Assembly (NCBI RefSeq): GCF_900103645.1
Contig: NZ_FNHP01000001.1
Location: forward strand, 124,001 to 188,000
Length of the DNA: 64,000 bases
From: Oryzisolibacter propanilivorax
Lineage (GTDB): Bacteria > Pseudomonadota > Gammaproteobacteria > Burkholderiales > Burkholderiaceae_C
Direction: 5' to 3'
Positions 46,651-55,400 of this stretch are shown here, piece after piece. The position numbers and the translations under genes are program-made. Position 1 is the first letter of the stretch. Each line of letters opens with the position of its first letter. Below the pieces are notes generated by a model. That model saw only the letters and a program-made list of their open reading frames with translations, ran no database searches and was not told the DNA's origin.

Positions 46651-46817
46651 GGCTTGGCCTGAGAAAAGTGGAGGTTGGGCCGCTCGCACGGGGCGGGGCG
46701 AAACCGGCAGGACCTGCCTGAGTCACCCCGGCGCGTCCAAGTAAAGCGGCGGGGGGCGCCGGCGGCAGCGGCCGCAAGACGTGTGGCGCTGCCAGGGATG
46801 GCGCAAAGCCGGCAATT

Positions 46818-48134
46818 CTAGCTTTTCTGCCCGGCGAAACCCAGCAGTTGGGTCAACAAGTCCGGTTGCCGCATCAGGCGATCGCGCGCCGCCTGGATGC
46901 ACGCGCGCCAGTCGGCCAGCGTGGCTGCCGCCAGCAGCGGCAGTTCCCGCGGCGCCGCCAGCCCGTTCCAGGCCAGGTGCGCGCGGCGCAGCGAGGCCGG
47001 CGCGTCCAGCCAGTCCAGGAAGGCGTGCAGCTTGGCGTGGTGCGCGTCGTCGTGCTGCGGGTAGATCTGCCAGACGCAGGGCTGGCCGGCCCAGAGCGCG
47101 CGCACCAGCGAGTCCTCGCCGCGCACGAAGTTCAGGTCGCAGGCCCAGAGCAACTCGTCGAAGCGGGGCTGGGGGCAATGCGGCAGGCATGAAATTGATA
47201 GCTGCCAGCCCTTGCCGTTCAAGGGCTGAGGCCCGTTTTGGCTTGCAATCGGCGCTTTTTGGGGTCTTTCTCCCTCTCCCGCGCGCGGGAGAGGGCCGGG
47301 GTGAGGGGGCTGGTCCAGGGCAGGCCGGGTGCCAGTTGCCACCCCCTCACCCCCGCCCTCTCCCCCAGCGGGGAGAGGGAGCAAGTCCAGGACGCCAGGG
47401 TGAAGTGCCGCCAGCGCCGCCGCAGCACGGCCGGGTGTTGCCAGCAGGTGCGCCGGACGTGGTCCGTCCCGTAGCTGCTGCACCAGATTCGCCAGCGCCG
47501 GCGGTTCGTAGCAAAACAGGCTGACGGCCAGCGCGTGCGGCGCCACGCCGCGCGCCGCGCGCCAGCCCGCGCGGTCGAACGCCGCCTGGCGCGCGGCCAG
47601 GTCGTCCTCGCGCAGCAGCCCGCCGGTGCGCGGCGTGAAGCCGGGATAGAAGAACCAGCGCGTCAGTCCCGCGCCCGCGCCACTGCCCACGGGCGAGGGC
47701 AGGCCGTGGCAGCGCTCGACATAGCCTTCGGCCGACAGGTATTCCAGGTTCAGCCACAGCGGCGCGCGGCCGTGCGTGCGGGCGCGCCCGGCCATGGCGG
47801 CGGCGAAGCCGGGCGGGGTCTCGCAGCCGAAGGCCTCGACCACCACATCGCCTGGGCCGTCCGCGGGCGCGTCGTGGTCCGCCGGCCAAGGCAGCACCCG
47901 CACGCCTGGCGCGCCGCTCGGCGCCATCCAGGCCAGCGCGCTGGCGTCGTCGGTCCACAGCCGCACGGCATGGCCGCGCGCGCCCAGCTGCGCCGCCAGG
48001 CGCCAGCACACGCCGATGTCGCCGAAGTTGTCGATGACGCGGCAGAGGATGTCCCAGCGCTGGGCCGGGCCGCCGGCGGCTGGCCGGGGCGATGAGGCGG
48101 GCAAGGGCACAGGTGAAATGACGCTGGAAGCCAT
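46818..48134 (-). CDS. earP: EF-P arginine rhamnosyltransferase EarP, with in-frame repeat insertion
   Basis: GT-B enzyme that attaches rhamnose from dTDP-rhamnose to Arg32 of EF-P. Conserved residues are present: the aspartates in RVIDNFGDIGVCWRLA (D35, D39), LFCYEPPAL, and NFVRGEDSLVRA with the catalytic Glu (E340). At 438 residues it is about 60 longer than usual. The excess, about residues 250-313 between GVLDL and PQPRFDELLWACDLN, is coded by two inverted copies of a CCCTCTCCC-type repeat and one copy of the dispersed two-hairpin repeat, all in frame. Whether the enzyme still folds is not known, but both halves are intact. ATG 48194 is an alternative start. efp follows. Confidence 0.92.
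   Translation of the reverse strand: MASSVISPVPLPASSPRPAAGGPAQRWDILCRVIDNFGDIGVCWRLAAQLGARGHAVRLWTDDASALAWMAPSGAPGVRVLPWPADHDAPADGPGDVVVEAFGCETPPGFAAAMAGRARTHGRAPLWLNLEYLSAEGYVERCHGLPSPVGSGAGAGLTRWFFYPGFTPRTGGLLREDDLAARQAAFDRAGWRAARGVAPHALAVSLFCYEPPALANLVQQLRDGPRPAHLLATPGRAAAALAALHPGVLDLLPLPAGGEGGGEGVATGTRPALDQPPHPGPLPRAGEGERPQKAPIASQNGPQPLNGKGWQLSISCLPHCPQPRFDELLWACDLNFVRGEDSLVRALWAGQPCVWQIYPQHDDAHHAKLHAFLDWLDAPASLRRAHLAWNGLAAPRELPLLAAATLADWRACIQAARDRLMRQPDLLTQLLGFAGQKS
47196..47234 (-). repeat. Dispersed two-hairpin repeat, copy 8 (inside earP)
   Basis: On the minus strand: CAGCCCTTG / CAAGGGCTG, a perfect nine-pair stem with a five-base loop, then GCAGCTATC. It is translated as part of earP (the ...NGPQPLNGKGWQLS segment). 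Confidence 0.8.
47270..47310 (+). repeat. CCCTCTCCC-type palindromic repeat, left unit (inside earP)
   Basis: CTCCCTCTCCC / GGGAGAGGG palindrome followed by CCGGGGTGAGGGGGC. It forms an inverted pair with 47342-47382 and is translated within earP as Pro/Gly-rich sequence (HPGPLPRAGEGE). Confidence 0.8.
47342..47382 (-). repeat. CCCTCTCCC-type palindromic repeat, right unit (inside earP)
   Basis: On the minus strand it reads GCTCCCTCTCCCC...GGGGGAGAGGG then CGGGGGTGAGGGGG, nearly the same as the left unit, which is 31 bases away in the opposite direction. The two could pair into one long stem. It is translated as LPLPAGGEGGGEG. Confidence 0.8.
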
Positions 48135-48211
48135 GGCGGCGGTGATTATCGGCACGCCCCGCATGGCAAGATGCCGCGCGCCCCTTTGTCCCACTGCCGG
48201 CCCCTGCCGCG

Positions 48212-49447
48212 ATGCCCATGGCCCAAGACCTTCGCCCCGATGTTTCCAGTCCCTCCGCGCCCCAGGCCCTGGCCGGTGTGCGCGTCGTCGAGATGGGCCA
48301 GTTGATCGCCGGCCCGTTCGCCGGCAAGACGCTGGGCGACTTCGGCGCCGACGTGGTCAAGATCGAGGCGCTGGGCACGGGCGACCCGCTGCGCCAGTGG
48401 CGCTTGCTGCAGGACGGCACGTCGGTGTGGTGGCAGGTGCAGTCGCGCAACAAGCAGTCCGTCGCACTGGACCTGCGCCAGCCGGAGGGCCAGGACATCG
48501 CCCGGCGCCTGATCGCCGAGGCCGACGTGCTGATCGAGAACTTCCGCCCCGGCACGCTGGAGGGCTGGGGCCTGGCGCCCGAGCAGCTGCATGCGCTCAA
48601 CCCCGGCCTCATCGTGCTGCGCATCTCCGGCTACGGCCAGACCGGGCCGTACCGCGACCTGCCGGGCTTCGGCGTGGTGGGCGAGGCCATGGGCGGCCTG
48701 CGCCACCTGACGGCCGAGCCCGGGCGCGTGCCGGTGCGCGTCGGCGTGTCCATCGGCGACACGCTGGCGGCGCTGCACGGCACCATCGGCGTGCTGCTGG
48801 CGCTGTACCACCGCAAGGCGCACGGCGGCGCAGGCCAGGTAATCGACGTGGCGCTGCACGAAGCGGTGTTCAACTGCATGGAAAGCCTGATCCCCGAGTA
48901 CAGCGCCTTCGGCGCGGTGCGCGAGCCGGCCGGCAGCGCGCTGCCGGGCATCGCGCCGTCCAACGCCTACCCCTGCCAGGACGGCTGGGTGCTGGTGGCC
49001 GGCAACGGCGACAGCATCTTCAAGCGGCTGATGGCCGCCATCGGGCGGCAAGACCTGGCCGACGACCCGCAGCTGGCCGGCAATGCAGGGCGCGTGGCGC
49101 GGGCGGAGGAGATCGACGCGGCCATCGCTGCCTGGACCGGCCCGCGCCAAGTGGCGGACGTGGTGCAGCAGCTGGCCGCCGCGCGCGTGCCGGCCGGCAA
49201 GGTCTACACCGCGCGCGACATCGCCGAGGACCCGCACTACCGCGCACGCGACATGCTGCTGACACAGACCACGCGCGAAGGGCGCGAGCTGCTGATGCCG
49301 GGCATCGTGCCCAAGCTCTCGGGCACGCCCGGGCGCGTGCGCGCCAGCGCCCCGCGCCTGGGCGAAGACACCGACGCGGTGCTGGCCGAGGCCGGGCTGA
49401 CGCCCGGGCAGATCGCGCTGCTGCGTGCCAAGGGCGTGGTGCAGTAG
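48212..49447 (+). CDS. CaiB/BaiF-type CoA transferase (family III)
   Basis: A 411-residue CoA transferase that moves CoA between acids. Family features: LAGVRVVEMGQLIAGPFAGK, then LGDFGADVVKIE, LIENFRPGTLEGWGL and the catalytic Asp in RVGVSIGDTLAALHG (near residue 190). The product is the usual size for formyl-CoA/succinyl-CoA transferase relatives. Substrates are not predictable. It is divergent from earP with only 77 bases between starts. Confidence 0.9.
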   Translation: MPMAQDLRPDVSSPSAPQALAGVRVVEMGQLIAGPFAGKTLGDFGADVVKIEALGTGDPLRQWRLLQDGTSVWWQVQSRNKQSVALDLRQPEGQDIARRLIAEADVLIENFRPGTLEGWGLAPEQLHALNPGLIVLRISGYGQTGPYRDLPGFGVVGEAMGGLRHLTAEPGRVPVRVGVSIGDTLAALHGTIGVLLALYHRKAHGGAGQVIDVALHEAVFNCMESLIPEYSAFGAVREPAGSALPGIAPSNAYPCQDGWVLVAGNGDSIFKRLMAAIGRQDLADDPQLAGNAGRVARAEEIDAAIAAWTGPRQVADVVQQLAAARVPAGKVYTARDIAEDPHYRARDMLLTQTTREGRELLMPGIVPKLSGTPGRVRASAPRLGEDTDAVLAEAGLTPGQIALLRAKGVVQ

Positions 49448-49494
49448 CACCAGCTGGCGGGCGCCCCGCGGCGCGGAAGGTTTTGGGTGTTTTT

Positions 49495-49543
49495 GGCCTT
49501 CAGCCCTTGTATTTGAAGGGCCAAAAGCTATCGGAAAAATAGC
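49495..49543 (+). repeat. Dispersed two-hairpin repeat, copy 9
   Basis: GCCCTT / AAGGGC first stem, followed by GCTATCGGAAAAATAGC, in which the second stem (GCTAT/ATAGC) is perfect. It lies between the CoA transferase stop and the radical-SAM gene. Confidence 0.8.
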
Positions 49544-49608
49544 AAAAAGGGCCAGGGCGATACGTGGTTCGGCTGGCGACCAAGGGCGAAATCCTGTAAA
49601 TTCATACA

Positions 49609-50898
49609 GTGAATTTGCAATCCAAGCTCGCCATCCTGGCCGACGCGGCCAAGTACGACGCCTCGTGCGCGTCCAGCGGCGCCGCGCCGCGCGACTCGGT
49701 CGGCGGGCGCGGCATGGGCTCGACCGAAGGCATGGGCATCTGCCACAGCTATGCGCCGGACGGGCGCTGCATCTCGCTGCTCAAGGTGCTGCTGACCAAC
49801 TACTGCCAGTACGACTGCCTGTACTGCGTGAACCGCGTCAGCTCCAACGTGCGGCGCGCCCGCTTCGCGGTGGAAGAGGTGGTACGGCTCACGCTGGACT
49901 TCTACCGACGCAACTGCATCGAGGGCCTGTTCCTGTCCAGCGGCATCATCCAGAGCCCGGACTACACCATGGAGCAGGTCGTCGAGGTGGCGCGCGTGCT
50001 GCGCGAGGAGCACGACTTTCGCGGCTACATCCACCTGAAAACCATCCCTGACGCCGCGCCCGAACTGCTGGAGCGCGCCGGCCGCTACGCCGACCGGTTG
50101 AGCATCAACATCGAGCTGCCCACGCAGGCGGGCCTGGCGGCGCTGGCGCCCGAAAAGGACGGTGTGGCCATCAAGCGCTCGATGGCGCGCATCGCCATCC
50201 ATATCGCGGACGCGCGCCAGGCGCGGCGCGAGCAGGAGCGCGCGCCGGCCGCCGTGTCGCTGGGCGGCGCCAACGCCCGGCGCAGCACGCGCCGCGCGGC
50301 GGCGCCGGCGTTCGCGCCGGGCGGGCAGAGCACGCAGATGATCGTCGGCGCCGACGCCACCGACGACCGCACCATCCTGGCCACCAGCGCCGGCCTGTAC
50401 GGCGTGCACCGGCTGCGGCGCGTGTACTACTCGGCCTTCAGCCCGATTCCCGACGCCGCGCGCGCGCTGCCGCTGGCCGCGCCGCCGCTCTTGCGCGAGC
50501 ACCGGCTGTACCAGGCCGACTGGCTGATGCGCTTCTACGGCTTCGACCATGGCGAGATCGTGCCGCCCACCCAGAGCGGCATGCTGGCGCTGGACATGGA
50601 CCCCAAGCTCGCCTGGGCGCTGGCGCACCGCGAACGCTTTCCGGTCAACGTCAACGCCGCCCCGCGCGAGCTGCTGCTGCGCGTGCCGGGCCTGGGCGTG
50701 GCGTCGGTGGACCGGCTGCTGGCCGCGCGCCGCGTGCGCCGCCTGCGCCACGCCGACCTGGTGCGGCTGCGGGTGCCGATGAAGAAGGTGCTGCACTTCG
50801 TCGAGACCCTGGACCATCGCCCCGGCCGCGCGCTGGACGCCGCCGACCTGGCCACCCGCTTGGCGCCGCCGCCAGTACAGGGCCGGCTGTTCGCCTGA
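49609..50898 (+). CDS. Putative DNA modification/repair radical-SAM protein
   Basis: A 429-residue radical-SAM protein starting at GTG 49609. The cluster motif is NYCQYDCLYCVNR (C-x3-C-x2-C, around residue 70). It begins QSKLAILADAAKYDASCASS and has SSGIIQSPDYTMEQ and HLKTIPDAAPELLERAGRYA. The C-terminal part has a helix-hairpin-helix (NAAPRELLLRVPGLGVASVD), a DNA-binding feature. This matches the conserved family found next to DUF4130/uracil-DNA-glycosylase proteins. The reaction is unknown. The DUF4130 gene follows after 12 bases. Confidence 0.88.
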   Translation: MNLQSKLAILADAAKYDASCASSGAAPRDSVGGRGMGSTEGMGICHSYAPDGRCISLLKVLLTNYCQYDCLYCVNRVSSNVRRARFAVEEVVRLTLDFYRRNCIEGLFLSSGIIQSPDYTMEQVVEVARVLREEHDFRGYIHLKTIPDAAPELLERAGRYADRLSINIELPTQAGLAALAPEKDGVAIKRSMARIAIHIADARQARREQERAPAAVSLGGANARRSTRRAAAPAFAPGGQSTQMIVGADATDDRTILATSAGLYGVHRLRRVYYSAFSPIPDAARALPLAAPPLLREHRLYQADWLMRFYGFDHGEIVPPTQSGMLALDMDPKLAWALAHRERFPVNVNAAPRELLLRVPGLGVASVDRLLAARRVRRLRHADLVRLRVPMKKVLHFVETLDHRPGRALDAADLATRLAPPPVQGRLFA

Positions 50899-50910
50899 AA
50901 GGCTGGGTTT

Positions 50911-51891
50911 GTGCATACCGTCACTTTGGCGCACCCCACCGACTGGCAGGGCTTTCGCCACGCGGCGCGTGCACTGGTGCAGGCGGGCGTCCTGCCGTCA
51001 CAGGTGCAGTGGTGCACCGCGCAAGACGCCGACATCGACCTGTTCGCGCAGGCGGCGGATGGCGCGTGCCTGCCCCTGGCTGCCGGGAACAGTGCCCCGG
51101 CATGTAGCGCGGCGCGCGCCGCCGAGGATGGGGCAGCGGCGGGCGCCGAGGCACATCCCGCTGGAGCGCATGGCGTTGGCGCGGAGGGGAGCGCCGGACA
51201 CCTGCCAGCGCCTGGCGTGGCGGCGCTGCACGTGCCCGCCGCCTTCGTGCGCCTGTGCCAGCGGCTGGTGCTGCACCGCGACCCGGCGCGCTTCGCGCTC
51301 ATGTACCGCCTGCTGTGGCGCCTGGCGCACGAGCCCGCGCTGCGCCACGACCCGTTGGACGCCGACCGCCTGCAGGCCCAGCACATGGCGCGCGCCGTGG
51401 CGCGCGACCTGCACAAGATGCATGCCTTCGTGCGCTTTCGCCCGGTGACCGAAGCGGATGACCAGACGCTGCAAGTCGCCTGGTTCGAGCCGCGGCATTA
51501 CATCGCCGAGGCGGCGGCGCCGTTCTTCGTGCGCCGCTTCACGCAGCTGCGCTGGGCCATCCTGACGCCCGATGCCAGCGTGCGCTGGGACGGCGCGCGC
51601 CTGCACCTGGGGCCTGGGGCGCAACGCGCCGACGCCCCGCCGCCAGACGCCGGCGAGGCCCTGTGGCTGACCTACTACCGCCACATCTTCAACCCCGCGC
51701 GCCTGAAGACCGCCGCCATGCACCGGGAGATGCCACGGCACTACTGGCGCAACCTGCCCGAGGCGGCGCTGATCGGCGAGCTGGTGCAGGGCGCGGCCTC
51801 GCGCAGCGCGCGCATGGTCGAGGCCGCGCCGACCACGCCGCGCCGACGCATCGCGGCACCTGGCACCGCGCCGCCACGCCGCCCGTCCTGA
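50911..51891 (+). CDS. DUF4130 protein (TIGR03915-type, radical-SAM partner)
   Basis: A 326-residue protein paired with the radical-SAM gene upstream. It reads HTVTLAHPTDWQGFRHAARA, then after a low-complexity stretch at about 45-105 continues with LALMYRLLWRLA-like sequence (FALMYRLLWRLAHEP), ARDLHKMHAFVRFRPVTE and EALWLTYYRHIFNPARLKTA, all DUF4130 features. Homologues are often fused to a uracil-DNA-glycosylase-like domain after this point; here the protein ends in a basic Pro-rich tail (TTPRRRIAAPGTAPPRRPS) with no such domain. Role in DNA repair is inferred. Confidence 0.82.
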   Translation: MHTVTLAHPTDWQGFRHAARALVQAGVLPSQVQWCTAQDADIDLFAQAADGACLPLAAGNSAPACSAARAAEDGAAAGAEAHPAGAHGVGAEGSAGHLPAPGVAALHVPAAFVRLCQRLVLHRDPARFALMYRLLWRLAHEPALRHDPLDADRLQAQHMARAVARDLHKMHAFVRFRPVTEADDQTLQVAWFEPRHYIAEAAAPFFVRRFTQLRWAILTPDASVRWDGARLHLGPGAQRADAPPPDAGEALWLTYYRHIFNPARLKTAAMHREMPRHYWRNLPEAALIGELVQGAASRSARMVEAAPTTPRRRIAAPGTAPPRRPS

Positions 51892-51919
51892 AACGCCTTC
51901 CCCGGTTTTCAAGCGATTG

Positions 51920-51969
51920 AGGCCTTTGGCCCTTGTCCAATAAGGGCCTGCAGCTATTGTTTTAGAAGC
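51920..51969 (+). repeat. Dispersed two-hairpin repeat, copy 10
   Basis: GGCCCTTG...TAAGGGCC gives a perfect seven-pair stem, then TGCAGCTATTGTTTTAGAAGC. It lies between the DUF4130 gene and uvrC. Confidence 0.8.
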
Positions 51970-51996
51970 AGGCATGGCTGCCACCACAATATCGCC

Positions 51997-53946
51997 ATGT
52001 CCGCTTCCCATTCCGATGAACTGCTGGCCCAGGTGGCGGCGCTACCTGGCCTGCCGGGCGTCTACCGCTACTTCGACGCCCAGGACACGCTGCTGTACGT
52101 GGGCAAGGCGCGCAACCTGAAAAAGCGCGTTTCCAGCTACTTCACCAAGCAGCATGGCGGCACGCGCATCGGCCACATGGTCGGCAAGATCGTGCGGCTG
52201 GAGACCACGGTGGTGCGCTCCGAGGCCGAGGCGCTGCTGCTGGAAAACAACCTCATCAAGTCGCTGAACCCCAAGTACAACATCCTGTTCCGCGACGACA
52301 AGAGCTACCCGTATCTGAAGATCACCGGCGTGGCCGCCCGGGACGGCACGGGCGACGCGCCCGGCCAACGCTTTCCGCGCATTGCCTACTACCGCGGCGG
52401 CACCGACAAGCGGCACCGCTACTTCGGCCCATACCCCGGTGCCTGGGCCGTGAAGGAGACCATCCAGCTGCTGCAAAAGGTGTTTCGCCTGCGCACCTGC
52501 GAGGACACGGTGTTCGCCAACCGCACGCGCCCGTGCCTGCTGCACCAGATCAAGCGCTGCACTGCGCCCTGTGTGGGCCTGATCAGCGCGCCCGCATACG
52601 CCGCCGACGTCGCCAGCGCCGAGGCCATGCTGCGCGGCGAGACGCAGGAACTGCTGGCGCAGCTGGAGGCGCGCATGCTGGAACATTCGCAGCAGCTGCA
52701 GTTCGAGCAGGCGGCCGAGGTGCGCAACCAGATCGCGGCGCTGTCGCGGGTGCTGCACCAGCAGGCCATCGAGACGGTGAGCGACAAGGACGTGGACATC
52801 CTGGCGGTGCGCGTGCAGGGCGGGCGCGCCTGCGTCAATCTGGCGATGGTGCGCGGCGGCCGACACCTGGGCGACCGGGCGTACTTTCCGGTGCATGTCG
52901 AGGACGCCGCGGCCATCCATCACGCCGAGGATGACGTGCCCGTGCCCGACGGGTTGCACAGCGTGGCGGCGCAGGTGCTGGCCGCCTTCATCGCCCAGCA
53001 CTACATCGGTGTGCCAGTGCCGCCCACACTGATCGTCAGCGAGCCGGTGGACCCCGAGTTGCTGGCCGCCCTGGGCCAGCAGGCGGGGCAGCGCATCACC
53101 GCCGTGCAGCAGCCGCGCGAGCAGCGCCGCGCCTGGCTGGAGATGGCGCAGCGCGGCGCCGAAATCCAGCTGGCACGGCTGCTGGCCGAGGAGGGCTCGC
53201 AGCAGGCACGCACGCGCGCGCTGGCCGAGGTGCTGGACCTGGACCTGGAAAACCTGGACAGCATCACCATCGAGTGCTTCGACATCTCGCACACCGCCGG
53301 CGAGGCGACCCAGGCGTCGTGCGTGGTGTTCCACCACCACAAGATGCAAAACAGCGAGTACCGGCGCTACAAGATCGAGGGCATCACGCCCGGCGACGAC
53401 TACGCCGCCATGCGCCAGGTCCTCACGCGGCGCTACGCGCACGTCGCCGAAGCCCAGCGCGAGGCCGGCGGCGCCGAGGTGAGCAACCGCCAGGCGCGCC
53501 TGCCCGACGTGGTGCTGATCGACGGTGGCAAGGGGCAGGTCAGCATGGCGCGCGAGGTGTTCACCGCGCTGGGGCTTGACATCGCGCGCATCGTCGGCGT
53601 GGAAAAGGGCGAGGGCCGTAAGGTCGGGCTGGAGGAGCTGGTGTTCGCCGACGGGCGCCCGAAGATCTTCCTCGGGCGCGACTCGGCGGCGCTGATGCTG
53701 GTGGCGCAGATCCGCGACGAGGCGCACCGCTTCGCCATCACCGGCATGCGCGCGGCGCGCGCCAAGGTGCGCGTGGGCGGCAGCCGGCTAGAGGACATCC
53801 CGGGCGTGGGGCCGAAAAAGCGTGCCCGGCTGCTGCAGCGCTTCGGCGGCGTGCGCGGCGTGGCGGACGCCAGCGTGCAGGACCTGGCCACGGTGGAGGG
53901 CATCTCGCCGGCGCTGGCCGAGGAGATCTACCGGGCGCTGCGCTGA
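51997..53946 (+). CDS. uvrC: Excinuclease ABC subunit C
   Basis: Nuclease of nucleotide excision repair, 649 residues. Domains in order: GIY-YIG ([20 protein letters not shown], then [12 protein letters not shown]), a Cys-containing segment ([15 protein letters not shown]), the UvrB-interacting UVR motif ([15 protein letters not shown] near residue 235), the RNase H-like endonuclease half ([29 protein letters not shown]) and a C-terminal helix-hairpin-helix pair ([19 protein letters not shown]). All parts are intact. pgsA follows. Confidence 0.97.
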   Translation: MSASHSDELLAQVAALPGLPGVYRYFDAQDTLLYVGKARNLKKRVSSYFTKQHGGTRIGHMVGKIVRLETTVVRSEAEALLLENNLIKSLNPKYNILFRDDKSYPYLKITGVAARDGTGDAPGQRFPRIAYYRGGTDKRHRYFGPYPGAWAVKETIQLLQKVFRLRTCEDTVFANRTRPCLLHQIKRCTAPCVGLISAPAYAADVASAEAMLRGETQELLAQLEARMLEHSQQLQFEQAAEVRNQIAALSRVLHQQAIETVSDKDVDILAVRVQGGRACVNLAMVRGGRHLGDRAYFPVHVEDAAAIHHAEDDVPVPDGLHSVAAQVLAAFIAQHYIGVPVPPTLIVSEPVDPELLAALGQQAGQRITAVQQPREQRRAWLEMAQRGAEIQLARLLAEEGSQQARTRALAEVLDLDLENLDSITIECFDISHTAGEATQASCVVFHHHKMQNSEYRRYKIEGITPGDDYAAMRQVLTRRYAHVAEAQREAGGAEVSNRQARLPDVVLIDGGKGQVSMAREVFTALGLDIARIVGVEKGEGRKVGLEELVFADGRPKIFLGRDSAALMLVAQIRDEAHRFAITGMRAARAKVRVGGSRLEDIPGVGPKKRARLLQRFGGVRGVADASVQDLATVEGISPALAEEIYRALR

Positions 53947-53982
53947 AGAAACCCGGAAAACCCCATGCCACAATCGCGCCCC

Positions 53983-54549
53983 ATGTTTCTCACCATCCCC
54001 ACCGTCATGACCTGGACGCGCATCGTCGCGATCCCGCTGATCGTCGGGGTGTTCTACCTGCCGCTGGCGCCCGAGACGCGCAACCTGATCGCCACGGTGA
54101 TGTTCATCGTGTTCGCCGCCACCGACTGGCTGGACGGCTTCCTGGCGCGCAAGCTGAACCAGACCTCGGCCTTTGGCGCCTTCCTCGACCCGGTGGCCGA
54201 CAAGTTCCTGGTCTGCGCGTCGCTGCTGGTGCTGGTGCACCTGCAGCGCGCCGACGTGTTCGTCGGGCTGATCATCATCGGCCGCGAGATCGCCATCAGC
54301 GCGCTGCGCGAGTGGATGGCACAGATCGGCGCCAGCCGCAGCGTGGCCGTGCACATGCTGGGCAAGCTCAAGACCACGGTGCAGATGGTGGCCATCCCGT
54401 TCCTGTTGTACGACGGGCGCGTGGCGGGCATCGACACCGGCGTGTGGGGCATCTGGCTGATCTGGCTGGCGGCGGTGCTCACCGTCTGGTCCATGGCGTA
54501 TTACCTGCAAAAGGCGTTGCCGGAAATCCGTGCCCGCGTGGCACGCTGA
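53983..54549 (+). CDS. pgsA: CDP-diacylglycerol-glycerol-3-phosphate 3-phosphatidyltransferase
   Basis: Inner-membrane enzyme that makes phosphatidylglycerol phosphate. The 188-residue product opens with FLTIPTVMTWTRIVAIPLIV and carries the CDP-alcohol phosphotransferase motif DWLDGFLARKLNQTSAFGAF followed by LDPVADK, with all the metal-binding Asp. ATG 53983 is chosen over ATG 53965 because the family starts here. It lies 36 bases after uvrC, the conserved order in many proteobacteria. Confidence 0.96.
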   Translation: MFLTIPTVMTWTRIVAIPLIVGVFYLPLAPETRNLIATVMFIVFAATDWLDGFLARKLNQTSAFGAFLDPVADKFLVCASLLVLVHLQRADVFVGLIIIGREIAISALREWMAQIGASRSVAVHMLGKLKTTVQMVAIPFLLYDGRVAGIDTGVWGIWLIWLAAVLTVWSMAYYLQKALPEIRARVAR

Positions 54550-54673
54550 AGCCGGCGGCCCGCGCAGGTGTTCCGGCTTGCGCGGAGTGCGTGGCGCGTC
54601 AATCCCGTTTCAACCCGAAGCAGCGTTTGCGAGACACCCGCCGCTCGAGCCCGGCAAGCCCGACAATTGCGTC

Positions 54674-54679
54674 TAGAAT
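54674..54679 (+). promoter_or_regulatory. Candidate -10 box of hupB
   Basis: TAGAAT about 100 bases before the hupB start, followed by a leader that contains GGGAG close to GTG 54776. The -35 is unclear. Confidence 0.45.
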
Positions 54680-54775
54680 TTGCCGCTTGTGCATGTGGTC
54701 GAGGCACGCAGGCAGATTTGTCTCCTGCAGTCCTTCCGGCCACATCCATTCACCGTCCATGCGGGAGCTTTTTCT

Positions 54776-55048
54776 GTGAACAAGACCGAATTGATCGAGC
54801 ACATCGCCAACAATGCCGACATCTCCAAGGCCGCTGCCACACGCGCGCTGGAGTCCACGATCGATGCGGTCAAGAAGACGCTGAAGAAGGGCGGCACGGT
54901 ATCGCTGGTGGGCTTTGGCACTTTCGCCGTCGGCAAGCGCGCGGCCCGCACCGGCCGCAATCCGCGTACCGGTGACACCATTAAAATCAAGGCCGCCAAG
55001 GTGCCGAAGTTCCGGCCCGGCAAGGCTTTGAAGGATGCCTTGAACTGA
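54776..55048 (+). CDS. hupB: DNA-binding protein HU-beta
   Basis: Histone-like nucleoid protein of 90 residues, dimeric. The start is GTG 54776 with GGGAG eight bases upstream. Sequence marks: [20 protein letters not shown], then [20 protein letters not shown] and [20 protein letters not shown], the complete DNA-embracing arm. It stands just before tRNA-Val, a conserved neighbour in this group. Confidence 0.97.
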   Translation: MNKTELIEHIANNADISKAAATRALESTIDAVKKTLKKGGTVSLVGFGTFAVGKRAARTGRNPRTGDTIKIKAAKVPKFRPGKALKDALN

Positions 55049-55065
55049 ACACATGATGTGAAAGG

Positions 55066-55141
55066 GGGTGCTTAGCTCAGTTGGTAGAGCGGCGCCCTTA
55101 CAAGGCGTAGGTCGGCGGTTCGAGCCCGTCAGCACCCACCA
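55066..55141 (+). tRNA. tRNA-Val (anticodon TAC)
   Basis: Complete cloverleaf of 76 bases with encoded CCA. Acceptor stem GGGTGCT / AGCACCC, D arm GCTCAGTTGGTAGAGC, anticodon stem GCGCC/GGCGT with loop CTTACAA (anticodon TAC at 55099-55101), T arm with GGTTCGAGCC. It is the probable insertion target of the block to its right: a degenerate copy of its 3' half lies at 63183-63228. Confidence 0.97.
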
Positions 55142-55163
55142 CCCCTTTCCCCAAGCAAATCAA

Positions 55164-55192
55164 GGGCCTGGAGCAATTCCAGGCCCTTTTTC
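55164..55192 (+). terminator. Intrinsic terminator after tRNA-Val
   Basis: Perfect 9-bp stem GGGCCTGGA / TCCAGGCCC, loop of five, then TTTTTT. Confidence 0.9.
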
Positions 55193-55400
55193 TTTGGCTG
55201 ACGGCGCTGTACGGCAAGGCGCAGGGGCCGCACCCGTGGCTGCGAGGAGCTGGTGCCGCAGCGGATTCCTGCCACGGCAAGCGGCCGGTCCTTACTCGGT
55301 TTCCACTAAGGCCGGTGTATGTCGTGCCATGCCAGAATCGTCCGATCCCCATCCGCCGTCATGGCCGCGGATGGTTGTCACATTCAAGGAGATGAAGACG

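Noticed and set aside
47262..47390. Possible CRISPR or mobile element in earP
   Set aside because: There are only two units in inverted orientation and no direct repeats with spacers; it fits dispersed palindromic repeats instead.
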